Assembly: GCF_004365175.1 (NCBI RefSeq)
Contig: NZ_SOCE01000001.1
Span: 1,785,154 to 1,849,153, forward strand
Direction: 5' to 3'
Length of the DNA: 64,000 nt
Source of the DNA: Kribbella voronezhensis
Lineage (GTDB): Bacteria > Actinomycetota > Actinomycetes > Propionibacteriales > Kribbellaceae
The notes beneath the pieces were generated by a model that ran no database searches, had not been told where the DNA came from, and worked only from the letters and a program-made list of their open reading frames with translations. Position numbers and translations under genes: made by a program. Positions 34,019-42,059 of this stretch are shown piece after piece (the first letter of the stretch is position 1; every line of letters begins with the position of its first letter).

Positions 34019-34069
34019 CTGCTCCTTCCGCGTGCTCTGATGTGGTGTTCGAGAACGCGGAAGGAGCAG
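34019..34069 (+). terminator. 15-bp stem hairpin after Endo H that also holds the next gene's ribosome site
   Basis: CTGCTCCTTCCGCGT and ACGCGGAAGGAGCAG form a perfect stem with a 21-nt loop, starting 11 bp after the Endo H stop. It can act as a terminator. Its 3' arm contains AAGGAG, the ribosome site of the GNAT gene, so any read-through mRNA would have that site masked. Confidence 0.6.
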
Positions 34070-34072
34070 AGC

Positions 34073-34603
34073 ATGGGACGATCCGGGCCGATCGAGCCGC
34101 CGGGTGAACCGTTGACGGACGGGGCGGTGGCGGTGAGGCTGCGACGCGAGTCCGACCTGGCGGCGATCGCGGCGGCCAGTCACGATCCGGAAAGCCTGCG
34201 GTGGTTGACGGATCCACCGATGGACGCCGAGGCTCGGCGGACCAGCCTGGACCGGAACGCCGAGGCATGGCGGACCGGGCAAGCGGCACCGATGGTGATC
34301 GCGGCCGCCGATTCCGACGAACCGATCGGCATCGTGAACCTGCAGTTCCGCGACGACGAGGTGGCGACGATCGCGTACAGCGTCTTCCCCGCCCATCGCG
34401 GTCAGGGCATCGCGCCACGGGCGGTCGAACTGGTGAGCGGCTGGGCCTTGGGCCAACTGCGACTCAGCCGGCTGATCCTGGAGGCGGACGAAGGAAACGC
34501 GGCGTCGATCCGGGTGGCCGAGAAGTGCGGATTCGAACGAACCGGCAGCCGCGTCGAGGACAGCGGCGCGACGACCGTGATCTTCGCCCGGACGGCTTCC
34601 TGA
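34073..34603 (+). CDS. RimJ/RimL-type GNAT acetyltransferase
   Basis: The 176-residue protein has the GNAT acetyl-CoA motif SVFPAHRGQGIAPRAVELVS and the C-terminal EADEGNAASIRVAEKCGFERTGS, typical of N-terminal protein or small-molecule acetyltransferases. ATG 34073 follows AAGGAG by 6 bp. The site lies inside the hairpin after the Endo H gene, so expression is probably independent and may be structure-controlled. The substrate is unknown. Confidence 0.87.
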   Translation: MGRSGPIEPPGEPLTDGAVAVRLRRESDLAAIAAASHDPESLRWLTDPPMDAEARRTSLDRNAEAWRTGQAAPMVIAAADSDEPIGIVNLQFRDDEVATIAYSVFPAHRGQGIAPRAVELVSGWALGQLRLSRLILEADEGNAASIRVAEKCGFERTGSRVEDSGATTVIFARTAS

Positions 34604-34723
34604 GGTTCTTGCGTTTGGCAACCGGATCGATGGGCACCTGGCACGCAGAGTGAACATCAGGAGCGTCTCGGCTACACCCCAGACGGTTCCAACGGGGCGC
34701 CAACGGGAAGGAAGTTCGGCGAG

Positions 34724-34927
34724 ATGAGTGCTTTCGACAGTTTCAAGGACAAGGCCGCCGACGCAGTCGACAGCCAGGGCGACAAGATCGGCGAAGGCGT
34801 GGACAAGGCCGGCGATGCGCTGGACGAGAAGACCGGCGGCAAGTACGGCGACAAGATCGACCAGGGCGGCGACATGGCGAAGGACCGCCTCGACTCCCTG
34901 GACGGCCAGGACGACGACATCCAGTAG
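34724..34927 (+). CDS. Orphan MT0933/Rv0909-type antitoxin-like protein
   Basis: The 67-residue charged helical protein (FDSFKDKAADAVDSQGDKIG, then GKYGDKIDQGGDMAKDRLDSL) matches the MT0933_antitox family. In mycobacteria the partner is a START/SRPBCC-fold toxin encoded next door. No such gene lies beside it here: the next gene is a convergent DinB fusion. It may be an orphan or a CsbD-like stress protein by composition. A strong terminator follows. Confidence 0.75.
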   Translation: MSAFDSFKDKAADAVDSQGDKIGEGVDKAGDALDEKTGGKYGDKIDQGGDMAKDRLDSLDGQDDDIQ

Positions 34928-34942
34928 TCACCCCTGCCAAAT

Positions 34943-34972
34943 ACGGGCCGCCGGCAACTACCGGCGGCCCGT
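34943..34972. terminator. Strong bidirectional hairpin between convergent genes
   Basis: ACGGGCCGCCGG and CCGGCGGCCCGT form a perfect 12-bp stem with a 6-nt loop. It lies between the antitoxin-like and DinB-fusion genes, which converge on it. Confidence 0.75.
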
Positions 34973-34977
34973 CCGCG

Positions 34978-35835
34978 TCACCGGGATTCCAGCGTGCTCA
35001 GGTCCCGGGTTGCGTAGCGGTGGTGCTCGATCTCTTCCTCCATCACGACCCACAGGCATTCGCTCACGGGCCGATCCTCCTCGGGATAACCGGGGGCCGG
35101 CGTCCGCGCGCAGACCCGCCCCAGCTCGGCATCGCTGAGTTCGTCGACGATCCGGCGAACCACGGCCATCCGGTCGGCCCGTACTCCCAGCACTTCCTCG
35201 TACTTCGGGTTCGCGTCGGGGTCGATACCGAGGGCCTTCGCGTCCTCGGTGCGATACCAGCTCTGGGTGATGCCGATCGGATGGTAGGGCCGCTCCTGAT
35301 CGAGGATCGTCCGGCTCGCCCACGCGTCGGTGATGAAGATGAGGTGCCGCAGTGTCTCGGCGAACGACCACTCGCCGTCGACCCGCTGGTGCTGCCCTCT
35401 GTCCTTCCTTGCAAAGTCTAATGCTTCTTCCGCCGCTCCAGCCGGGTTATCCACAGGCTGCCGCGCCGGAGCCGGTAGTCGGTCGGCGCGAGCCGTGGTC
35501 TCTGCCCAGAGTTGCTCGATGGTGGTCCACATGGCGCGGAAGTCGTCGGCTGAACCGATCGAGCGGAGCTGGACCCGCTCGGGATGAAGCCGGTCCAGCT
35601 CGGACTCCACGAAGGCGGTCACGTCGACGCCGTTGACGACCAGGCTGCTCACGTAGCCGGAGATGTCGACATCGACCAGCGTGGAGTCGATGATCTTGAC
35701 CCCGCTCAGATCGCAGTCCCGCAACCTCGCGCCGCGCAGATCCGCGACCTCGAAGGTCGCCCCCTGGTAGGCCGTGGTCTCGTCGCCGCCGCCGGAGAAC
35801 CGATGCGGTCCGTACTGAGCTTCCATGAGCGCCAT
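34978..35835 (-). CDS. Pentapeptide-repeat / DinB fusion protein
   Basis: The 285-residue protein has a short N-terminal pentapeptide-like stretch (ATFEVADLRGARLRDCDLSGVKIIDSTLVDVDISG, about residues 20-55) and a DinB_2 helical domain. GEWSFAETLRHLIFITDAW and WVVMEEEIEHHRYATRDL in that domain carry the metal-type histidines. Its function is unknown; DinB proteins often act with a metal on thiols or toxic small molecules. Start ATG 35835 or 35826 is not resolved by a clear ribosome site and may be leaderless. It diverges from the gntR-acdS operon. Confidence 0.8.
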   Translation of the reverse strand: MALMEAQYGPHRFSGGGDETTAYQGATFEVADLRGARLRDCDLSGVKIIDSTLVDVDISGYVSSLVVNGVDVTAFVESELDRLHPERVQLRSIGSADDFRAMWTTIEQLWAETTARADRLPAPARQPVDNPAGAAEEALDFARKDRGQHQRVDGEWSFAETLRHLIFITDAWASRTILDQERPYHPIGITQSWYRTEDAKALGIDPDANPKYEEVLGVRADRMAVVRRIVDELSDAELGRVCARTPAPGYPEEDRPVSECLWVVMEEEIEHHRYATRDLSTLESR

Positions 35836-35897
35836 CGTAAAGCGGGTTCCAGACGCTATCCGTCCTGTTCTGCGATTGACGCCGGTCACATTTCGTG

Positions 35898-35911
35898 TGC
35901 AATATATTGCA
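35898..35911. promoter_or_regulatory. 14-bp perfect palindrome at the gntR start, probable autoregulatory operator
   Basis: TGCAATATATTGCA is a perfect palindrome whose last base is the A of the gntR ATG. It overlaps an AT-rich -10-like region with TTGACG at 35876-35881 as a possible -35. A leaderless transcript repressed by GntR itself is the simplest reading. Confidence 0.55.
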
Positions 35912-36582
35912 TGCCAATCCCCCAGACCCAGGGCCTCGTTGCCCGGTCCCTGCTGCGCGACGACGCCTACCGGGCGATCCGGGACGCGATCGTCGACGGC
36001 ACGCTGGCGCCAGGCGAGCGATTGAGCGATCCCGAACTCGTCGCCTGGCTCGGCATCAGCCGTACGCCGATCCGCGAGGCGCTCGCCCGGCTCGAACAGT
36101 CCGGGCTGGTGCAGACCAAGCCCGGCAGGTTCACCATCGTGAGCCCCCTGGATCTCCGACAGACGCGATCGGCCCAACTCGTAGCAGCGGCGATGCACGA
36201 ACTCGCAGTACGGGAAGCCGTTCCGCTCATGTCGGATCACGAACTCTCGGCGATGCGCGAGGCGAACGACCGGTTCGCCAAGGCGTTGCGGGCCAACGAC
36301 GTCGACGCCGCACTCAAAGCCGACGACGACTTCCACGACGTCGCCGTCGTCGCCAGCGCGAACCCGATGCTGCGCGCAGTACTGGAGCAGGTCACGCCGA
36401 TGCTGCGCCGGATCGAGCGCGTCCAGTTCTCGTCGCTGTCCGGCCGGTCGTCGGTAGCGATGCACGAGCGGATCATCACCCTGGCAGCGGCCGGCGACGC
36501 GGCCGCCGCCGGACTCGCGGCCCGGGAGAACTGGCAGACCCTGGAACCCTTGCTGGCCATGGAATCGGAGCGCGACCAATGA
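35911..36582 (+). CDS. GntR-family (FCD-domain) regulator of acdS
   Basis: The 223-residue protein has a winged helix ([21 protein letters not shown], then [19 protein letters not shown], about residues 20-75). An all-helical FCD-type sensor domain follows, with metal-type residues in DDDFHDVAV and [12 protein letters not shown] 35911 is chosen because the fold starts there; the longer frame from 35584 is a shadow. Its stop overlaps the acdS start (ATGA). Its ligand may be ACC or a related amino acid, by context. Confidence 0.9.
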   Translation: MPIPQTQGLVARSLLRDDAYRAIRDAIVDGTLAPGERLSDPELVAWLGISRTPIREALARLEQSGLVQTKPGRFTIVSPLDLRQTRSAQLVAAAMHELAVREAVPLMSDHELSAMREANDRFAKALRANDVDAALKADDDFHDVAVVASANPMLRAVLEQVTPMLRRIERVQFSSLSGRSSVAMHERIITLAAAGDAAAAGLAARENWQTLEPLLAMESERDQ

Positions 36583-37589
36583 GCTTGAGCGACTTCCCGC
36601 GGTACCCACTGACCTTCGGTCCGAGCCCGGTCCACCCGCTCAAGCGCCTCTCCGCGCACCTCGGCGGCGCGGCGATCTGGGCGAAGCGCGAGGACTGCAA
36701 CTCGGGCCTCGCGTTCGGCGGCAACAAGACCCGCAAGCTCGAGTACCTAATGCCCGATGCGCTCGCCCGAGGCGCCACCCACCTCGTCACGATCGGCGGG
36801 GTGCAGTCCAACCACACCCGCCAGGTCGCCGCGGTCGCGGCGTCACTCGGACTCAAGGCGCGGCTGGTCCAGGAGAGCTGGGTGGACTGGCCCGACCCGG
36901 TCAACGATCGCGTCGGCAACATCCTGCTGTCGCGGATCATGGGCGCCCAGGTCGAACTGGTCGACGCCGGTTTCGGCATCGGCTTCAAGGAGAGCTGGGA
37001 GAACGCGCTGGAGGAGATCCGCTCGGCCGGCGGTGTTCCGTACGCGATCCCGGCCGGCGCCTCCGACCACCGCCTGGGCGGTCTCGGCTTCGCCAACTGG
37101 GCCGACGAGGTGCAGCGGCAGGAGGCCGAGCTCGGCATCTTCTTCGACACGGTCGTGGTCTGCTCCGTCACCGGTTCGACCCACGCCGGCATGATTGCCG
37201 GGTTCGCGGGTCAGGACCGGCCGCGCCGGGTGATCGGGATCGACGCGTCGGCCAAGATCGAGCAGACCCGCGCCCAGGTCGAGCGGATCGCCCGCGGTAC
37301 GGCGGAACTGATCGGCCTCGGGCGTGACCTCCGCGACGACGAGATCACCGTGCTGGGAGGCTGGGCCGGCGAGTACTACGGGATCCCGGTCGCCTCGACG
37401 CTCGACGCGATCCGGCTCACCGGCAGCCTCGAAGGCGTCATCCTCGACCCGGTCTACGAAGGCAAATCGATGGCCGGCCTGATCGACCTGGTCAGCTCGG
37501 GCGACATCCCGCGGACGTCGAACGTCCTCTACGCCCACCTCGGTGGCCAACTCGCCCTGAATGCGTACAGCGCCCTCTTCAAATCGTGA
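36579..37589 (+). CDS. acdS: 1-Aminocyclopropane-1-carboxylate (ACC) deaminase
   Basis: The 336-residue PLP enzyme has Lys50 in [11 protein letters not shown] as the Schiff-base lysine. [11 protein letters not shown] supplies Tyr293 and Glu294, and [10 protein letters not shown] supplies Leu321. The Glu/Leu pair is the known discriminator of true ACC deaminase from D-cysteine desulfhydrase (E295 and L322 in the Pseudomonas enzyme). It converts the ethylene precursor ACC to ammonia and 2-oxobutyrate, a trait of plant-associated bacteria. It is co-translated with the upstream GntR regulator. Confidence 0.93.
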   Translation: MSLSDFPRYPLTFGPSPVHPLKRLSAHLGGAAIWAKREDCNSGLAFGGNKTRKLEYLMPDALARGATHLVTIGGVQSNHTRQVAAVAASLGLKARLVQESWVDWPDPVNDRVGNILLSRIMGAQVELVDAGFGIGFKESWENALEEIRSAGGVPYAIPAGASDHRLGGLGFANWADEVQRQEAELGIFFDTVVVCSVTGSTHAGMIAGFAGQDRPRRVIGIDASAKIEQTRAQVERIARGTAELIGLGRDLRDDEITVLGGWAGEYYGIPVASTLDAIRLTGSLEGVILDPVYEGKSMAGLIDLVSSGDIPRTSNVLYAHLGGQLALNAYSALFKS

Positions 37590-37638
37590 GGACCGGGTAC
37601 AGGGGGCGCGACATCACACAGCGAGAGGGTGAACGGAT

Positions 37639-38169
37639 ATGGCAGACAGCAAGAAGGTCGCGTTCCTGGTGGCCGCCGAAGGGATCGAGCGGGTGGAACT
37701 CACCGAGCCCTGGGAGGCTGTCTCGAAGGCCGGTCACCAGCCGGTGCTGCTCAGCCCGAAGACCGGCGAGGTGCAGACCTTCGACCACCTGACCGCGGCC
37801 GAGAAGCGGCCGGTGGACCAGGCCGTCGGCGACGCGTCGGTCGACGACTTCGCAGCGCTGGTGCTTCCTGGCGGCGTGGCCAACCCGGACGCACTTCGCA
37901 CCGATGATGCCGCGGTGAGCTTCGTGAAGACGTTCGTGGACTCGGGCAAGCCGGTGGCGGCCATCTGTCACGCGCCATGGACCTTGATCGAGGCCGACGT
38001 CGTGCAAGGCAAGACGGTCACGTCCTGGCCGAGCCTGCAGACGGACCTGCGCAACGCCGGCGCGACCTGGGTCGACCAGGAACTCGTGACCGACGGCAAC
38101 CTCATCACCAGCCGCAAACCGGACGACCTGCCCGCCTTCAACGATGCCCTCGTCAAAGCCATCGGCTGA
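37639..38169 (+). CDS. DJ-1/PfpI-family class I amidotransferase-like protein
   Basis: The 176-residue protein has the DJ-1/PfpI fold. KKVAFLVAAEGIERVELTEPW opens it, and VAAICHAPWTLIEADVV carries the nucleophile elbow Cys110 with the adjacent His. Homologues act as deglycases, proteases or stress proteins; the precise activity is not set by sequence. GAGAGGG lies upstream of the ATG. It stands alone between acdS and the redox operon. Confidence 0.88.
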   Translation: MADSKKVAFLVAAEGIERVELTEPWEAVSKAGHQPVLLSPKTGEVQTFDHLTAAEKRPVDQAVGDASVDDFAALVLPGGVANPDALRTDDAAVSFVKTFVDSGKPVAAICHAPWTLIEADVVQGKTVTSWPSLQTDLRNAGATWVDQELVTDGNLITSRKPDDLPAFNDALVKAIG

Positions 38170-38210
38170 GGCGCGCCTCTGCAGCCGCCGTGACGCAGGC
38201 CTTGCCATAG

Positions 38211-38260
38211 CGGACCGCGGTCCGTAACATCGTCAACCGGACCGTGGTCCGATTGACGAT
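38211..38260. promoter_or_regulatory. Double palindromic operator of the redox operon, TetR type
   Basis: CGGACCGCGGTCCG (38211-38224) and CGGACCGTGGTCCG (38238-38251) are two near-identical palindromes 27 bp apart. The second sits inside a 32-bp near-perfect inverted repeat (38229-38260) extended by ATCGTCAA and TTGACGAT. The array is directly upstream of the PPOX gene. The CGGACCGnGGTCCG form resembles actinobacterial TetR operators. No TetR gene is adjacent. Confidence 0.65.
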
Positions 38261-38273
38261 GTGGAGGGGCGCG

Positions 38274-38759
38274 ATGGCGTTGGAGACGAGCGATGGGCTC
38301 GGGCTGGTTCGGAAGTACGGAGCCGCGGACAGTTGGCTCGCGGTCCTGGTGACGTTGCGGGAGTCGGGCGAGCCTGCCGTCAGCGTGGTGAACAGCGGGA
38401 TCGTCCGGCACCCCGTCACCGGTGCCGAGGTGGTGGCGTTTGTTGCCCGGGGCAACACAGCGAAGACGCGGTACCTGCGGAGGCATCCGCAAGCCACCTT
38501 GGTCTTCCGGGCCGGGTGGGAGTGGGTCTCGGTCGAAGGTGAGATCGCTCTCGCCGGACCGGACGACCCACTGGAAGGGCTCGACGCGGACGGCCTGCGG
38601 AAGCTGCTGCGCGACATCTACCTCGCCGCGGGCGGACAACACGACGACCTCGACGAGTACGACCGGGTGATGGCGAACGAGCGGCGTACCGCCGTACTGC
38701 TTTCTCCGCGGCGATTCCGGACGAATCCGGCCGGTACCGAGCACCAGGAGCACGGATGA
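38274..38759 (+). CDS. PPOX-class (F420/FMN split-barrel) oxidoreductase
   Basis: The 161-residue protein has the split-barrel pattern: SWLAVLVTLRESGEPAVSVVN, NTAKTRYLRRHPQATLVFRAG and a later WVSVEGEIALAGP. These proteins bind F420 or FMN and reduce small substrates. ATG 38274 has GGAGGGG 4 bp upstream. Its stop overlaps the DsbA-like gene (ATGA), giving a three-gene operon behind the double operator. Confidence 0.88.
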   Translation: MALETSDGLGLVRKYGAADSWLAVLVTLRESGEPAVSVVNSGIVRHPVTGAEVVAFVARGNTAKTRYLRRHPQATLVFRAGWEWVSVEGEIALAGPDDPLEGLDADGLRKLLRDIYLAAGGQHDDLDEYDRVMANERRTAVLLSPRRFRTNPAGTEHQEHG

Positions 38760-39445
38760 ACAGCATCCAGCGGCCGGCCGTCGCGGCCCGGACGATCCAG
38801 GTCTGGTCGGATCTGCTCTGCCCGTTCGCGCATGTCGCGATCCACCGGCTCTGGGAGACGCGGGCGAAGCTGGGCCTGGAAGAGGTGGTCGGCTTCGACC
38901 ACCACGTGTTCCCGCTCGAGTTGTTCGACGGGCCGCACCCGCGACGCGGTACCGACACCGAGGCGGTCGGGCTCGGTCAGATCGCTCCCGAGGCCGGCTT
39001 CCGGGTCTGGGCCCAGGCAGACGACCTCTATCCCCACACGGTTCTGCTGGCTGCCGAGGCTGTTCTTGCTGCCAAGGCGCAGAGTCTGCGCGCGAGTGAA
39101 CTGCTCGACCGGGCGCTGCGGGTCGGGTTCTGGCTGGAGAGCAAGTCGATCAGCCATCGCGGCGCGATCCTGGAAATCGCGAGCGGTCTCGACCTCGACC
39201 GCGCCCGGCTGACCGAGGACCTGGACAACGGCACCTACCGGCGTGCCGTGATGGACGACTTCGCGATCAGTCAAGGTGAAGAGGTGAAGGGCAGTCCTCA
39301 CCTGTTCCTGGCCGACGGTTCGTCGGAGCACAATCCGGGCATCACCGTGCATTGGGAAGGTCCGTGGGCGGCCGGTTACCCGGTAGTCGACAGCGATCAG
39401 CCGGAGATCTTCGAAGATCTCCTCCGGCGTGCGGCCCAAGGATGA
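38756..39445 (+). CDS. DsbA/FrnE-like thioredoxin-fold protein with CPFA motif
   Basis: The 229-residue protein matches DsbA-like oxidoreductases (QVWSDLLCPFAHVAIHRL; later EEVKGSPHLFLADG with the cis-Pro loop). The usual CPWC/CPFC reads C22-P-F-A25, so the second active cysteine is missing. A classical disulfide cycle is unlikely. It may act like glutathione-transferase-kappa/HCCA-isomerase relatives or need mycothiol. Start and stop codons overlap both neighbours by 4 bp. Confidence 0.85.
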   Translation: MNSIQRPAVAARTIQVWSDLLCPFAHVAIHRLWETRAKLGLEEVVGFDHHVFPLELFDGPHPRRGTDTEAVGLGQIAPEAGFRVWAQADDLYPHTVLLAAEAVLAAKAQSLRASELLDRALRVGFWLESKSISHRGAILEIASGLDLDRARLTEDLDNGTYRRAVMDDFAISQGEEVKGSPHLFLADGSSEHNPGITVHWEGPWAAGYPVVDSDQPEIFEDLLRRAAQG

Positions 39446-40143
39446 CCGACCGCGTCGTACTGCGGCGGTGTGTCGCCGGCGCGCTCGAAACCAACACCTG
39501 GGTGGTCCGCGCGCCGGACAGCCGGGACGCGTTGCTGGTGGACCCGGGCGATGATCCGGAGCGGCTCGCCGCCGAAGTACAGGATCTCCGGATCCAGGGC
39601 ATCGTGCTGACGCATGCGCACTGGGATCACGTTCTCGCGCTGCCGTTGCTCGCGGAGCTTGTGGACGCGCCGGTTCTCGCCCATCCGGCAGCGACCGAGG
39701 TGTGGGCACACGAGCTCGAACAGGCCCGAAAACAAGGGCATTGGGATGCCGGTACGGCGACCGGCGAGCTGCTGCCCACCGGTCTGCTCGACCTGGATCC
39801 CGGACGACGACTCTGGGACGGCCGGATCGACGGGGAACTCGCCGACGGCCAGGAGTTGGTCGTCGGTGGACTCGTAGTGCGGGTGGTGCACACCCCCGGG
39901 CACACGCCGGACGGGGTGACGCTGGCGATGCCTGGTCACCTGCTCACCGGGGACACGTTGTTCCCTGGTGGTCCGGGATTGACCGGCTGGCCGTTGTCGG
40001 ACTTCGACACGATCATGACGTCGGTCGAGCACCTGCTCACGGCGTACGACGTTGCCGTCGGCATCCATCCTGGGCATGGCGACTCCACGACGGTCGGGGC
40101 CGAAGCGCCGTCACTGCAGGCTTGGCGCGCCCGAGGCTGGTGA
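39442..40143 (+). CDS. Metallo-beta-lactamase-fold hydrolase, glyoxalase II-like
   Basis: The 233-residue protein has the metal motif T57-H-A-H-W-D-H63, then VVHTPGHTPDGVT, LLTGDTLFPG and GIHPGHGDSTT, which complete the two-metal site. Such enzymes hydrolyse thioesters (glyoxalase II, mycothiol-linked) or other esters. It is last in the PPOX-DsbA operon, where a thiol-related detoxification role is plausible. Its 3' end overlaps the convergent LacI gene by 33 bp. Confidence 0.88.
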   Translation: MTDRVVLRRCVAGALETNTWVVRAPDSRDALLVDPGDDPERLAAEVQDLRIQGIVLTHAHWDHVLALPLLAELVDAPVLAHPAATEVWAHELEQARKQGHWDAGTATGELLPTGLLDLDPGRRLWDGRIDGELADGQELVVGGLVVRVVHTPGHTPDGVTLAMPGHLLTGDTLFPGGPGLTGWPLSDFDTIMTSVEHLLTAYDVAVGIHPGHGDSTTVGAEAPSLQAWRARGW

Positions 40144-41127
40144 GGTGGAGTCGCGGACGATCAACTGCCAGGGGAAGTCGAAGACCTTGCCGGGGGCACC
40201 TTCGCGAGTGGTCAGGCGGTCGACCATGATCTGGCTGAGAGCCTCGTTGAAACCGACCGGGCCGACGGTCGACAGGGAGGGGTCGTAGCGCTCGCCCTCG
40301 GGGGTGTTGCCGACGCCGATGACGGCCAGGTCGCCCGGTACGTCGAGGTGCAGGCGGTGGGCCACCCGGATCGCGGCGATCGCCGCGAAGTCCGTCGTGC
40401 AGTAGAGCGCGGTCGGCCGGTCGGCTTCGGTCAGCAGCGCCCGCGCGGCGCGGTAGGCACCCTCCGGATGCGGCTCGAACGTCGCCACCGGTCCCAGCGG
40501 CAGGCCGGCCGCGGCCATCGTGTTCCGGTAGGCGTCGAAGCGGGGTGATCCCTCGGTCTTCGAGGTGAGCGCGCCGATCCTGGTGTACCGCTTCAGCAGG
40601 TGCTCGACGGCCAGATGGCAGCGCGGTTCGGCGCCGGACCGGATCACGTCGAAACCGCGCGGCTCGAGGACCTCACTGAAGGCGACGATCTGTACGCCGC
40701 GCGCCGCGAACGCCTCCAGATCGGCGACCAGGTCCGGGTCGGCGGGCACGTGGTCGATGAAGATCACGTCCGGCGTCCGGTTCGACAACACCGTGCGCCA
40801 GTCACCGTCGGCGACGATCAGCGCGGTCTTGCCCAACGGCGTCACCGCGGCGCTGATCTCGGCCGCCACCGCCTGGGCCCACGGATCGGCGAGCACGCTG
40901 AGCGACAGCAGGACGAGGTCGGACTTGCCGGTCCGGATCGCCCGGGCCGCGTCGTTGCGGCGATACCCGAGCCGGTTCGCGGTGTCCCGGACCCGGCGCG
41001 CGGTCGTCTCGGAGATCGCCTGGCTGCGCGGGTGCCCGGACAGCACGTAGGAGACGGTCGCGATCGACACTCCCGCGGCCGCGGCGACCGTCCGGAGGGT
41101 CGGCTTGTCGGTCATCCCCGTGGACAT
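40111..41127 (-). CDS. LacI-family sugar regulator
   Basis: The 338-residue protein has a LacI headpiece (PTLRTVAAAAGVSIATVSYVLSG, about residues 8-30) and a periplasmic-binding-type sensor domain. ATG 41127 has GAGAGA upstream; ATG 41115 is an alternative. It lies 29 bp after the permease stop, so it is the last gene of the LplABC-type operon and likely its repressor. A LacI-like site precedes the binding-protein gene. Confidence 0.9.
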   Translation of the reverse strand: MSTGMTDKPTLRTVAAAAGVSIATVSYVLSGHPRSQAISETTARRVRDTANRLGYRRNDAARAIRTGKSDLVLLSLSVLADPWAQAVAAEISAAVTPLGKTALIVADGDWRTVLSNRTPDVIFIDHVPADPDLVADLEAFAARGVQIVAFSEVLEPRGFDVIRSGAEPRCHLAVEHLLKRYTRIGALTSKTEGSPRFDAYRNTMAAAGLPLGPVATFEPHPEGAYRAARALLTEADRPTALYCTTDFAAIAAIRVAHRLHLDVPGDLAVIGVGNTPEGERYDPSLSTVGPVGFNEALSQIMVDRLTTREGAPGKVFDFPWQLIVRDSTSPASGAPSLQ

Positions 41128-41156
41128 GACGTCGATTCTCTCAGAGGTGGTGAAAC

Positions 41157-42059
41157 TCAGCCCTTGACGGCGCCGGTGATGACTCCCTTGGTGAAGTGGC
41201 GCTGCAGGAAGGGATAGACCATCGCGATCGGCACCAGCGCCACCACTACGACCGCCATCTGCAGCGACTGCGGCTGCGGCGGCGGGGTCACTCCGAGCTG
41301 ATCGGCCGACAGCGACTTGCCCTGCAGCACGTACGTCCGCAGGATCACCTGGACCGGCCACTTCGACGTGTCGTTGAGATACAGCAGCGCGTTGAAGAAC
41401 GCGTTCCAGAACCCGACGGCGTAGAACAGCCCGACCACCGCGATGACCGCCTTCGACAGCGGCATCACGATCCGGCGCAGGATGGTGAAGTCACTGGCAC
41501 CGTCGATCCGGGCGCTCTCCAGCAATTCCTGCGGCACGTTCATGAAGAACGTCCGCATCACCACGAAGTTGAAGGCTCCGAGCGCCCCGGGCAGGATCAG
41601 CGACCACAAGCTGTCGATCAGCCCCAGTTGCTTGACGATCAGGAACATCGGAATGATGCCCGGGGCAAACAACAACGTGAACAGCACCAGCAGCAGCACC
41701 GGCCGGCCGAACAGCACCGGCCGCGAGGTCGCGTAGGCCAGCGAGATCGTGGTGACCAGGGCCAGCGCGGTGCCGACCAGCGTGACGAAGACGCTGACCA
41801 TGATCGCCCGGCCCATCAGCCCACCGGAGAACAGCGTCTCGTACGCCTTCACCGTCGGATGCTTCGGCCAGAGCACATAGCCGCCCGCCTCGATGATGTC
41901 CTGGTCGCTGGCCAGCGACGTCGACACCACCACCAGGATCGGGACGATGATCGCGATCGCGAAACCACCGAGCACGAGCGCCTTGATCGACTGGTACGCC
42001 GGTGCCGGCCGCTCCTTCCAGATCGGCCGGGCCGCCGGCCGGAAAACCTGGCTCGTCAT
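41157..42059 (-). CDS. Sugar ABC permease, LplC/MalG type
   Basis: This 300-residue membrane permease has the EAA loop QELLESARIDGASDFTIL and the C-terminus FTKGVITGAVKG. It overlaps the LplB-type permease gene by 4 bp. It forms the channel for the oligosaccharide bound by the LplA-type lipoprotein. No ATPase is encoded, so a shared MsiK-like ATPase is assumed. Confidence 0.92.
   Translation of the reverse strand: MTSQVFRPAARPIWKERPAPAYQSIKALVLGGFAIAIIVPILVVVSTSLASDQDIIEAGGYVLWPKHPTVKAYETLFSGGLMGRAIMVSVFVTLVGTALALVTTISLAYATSRPVLFGRPVLLLVLFTLLFAPGIIPMFLIVKQLGLIDSLWSLILPGALGAFNFVVMRTFFMNVPQELLESARIDGASDFTILRRIVMPLSKAVIAVVGLFYAVGFWNAFFNALLYLNDTSKWPVQVILRTYVLQGKSLSADQLGVTPPPQPQSLQMAVVVVALVPIAMVYPFLQRHFTKGVITGAVKG

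Noticed and set aside
36579..37589. D-cysteine desulfhydrase
   Set aside because: The Glu294/Leu321 pair fits ACC deaminase, not the desulfhydrase.
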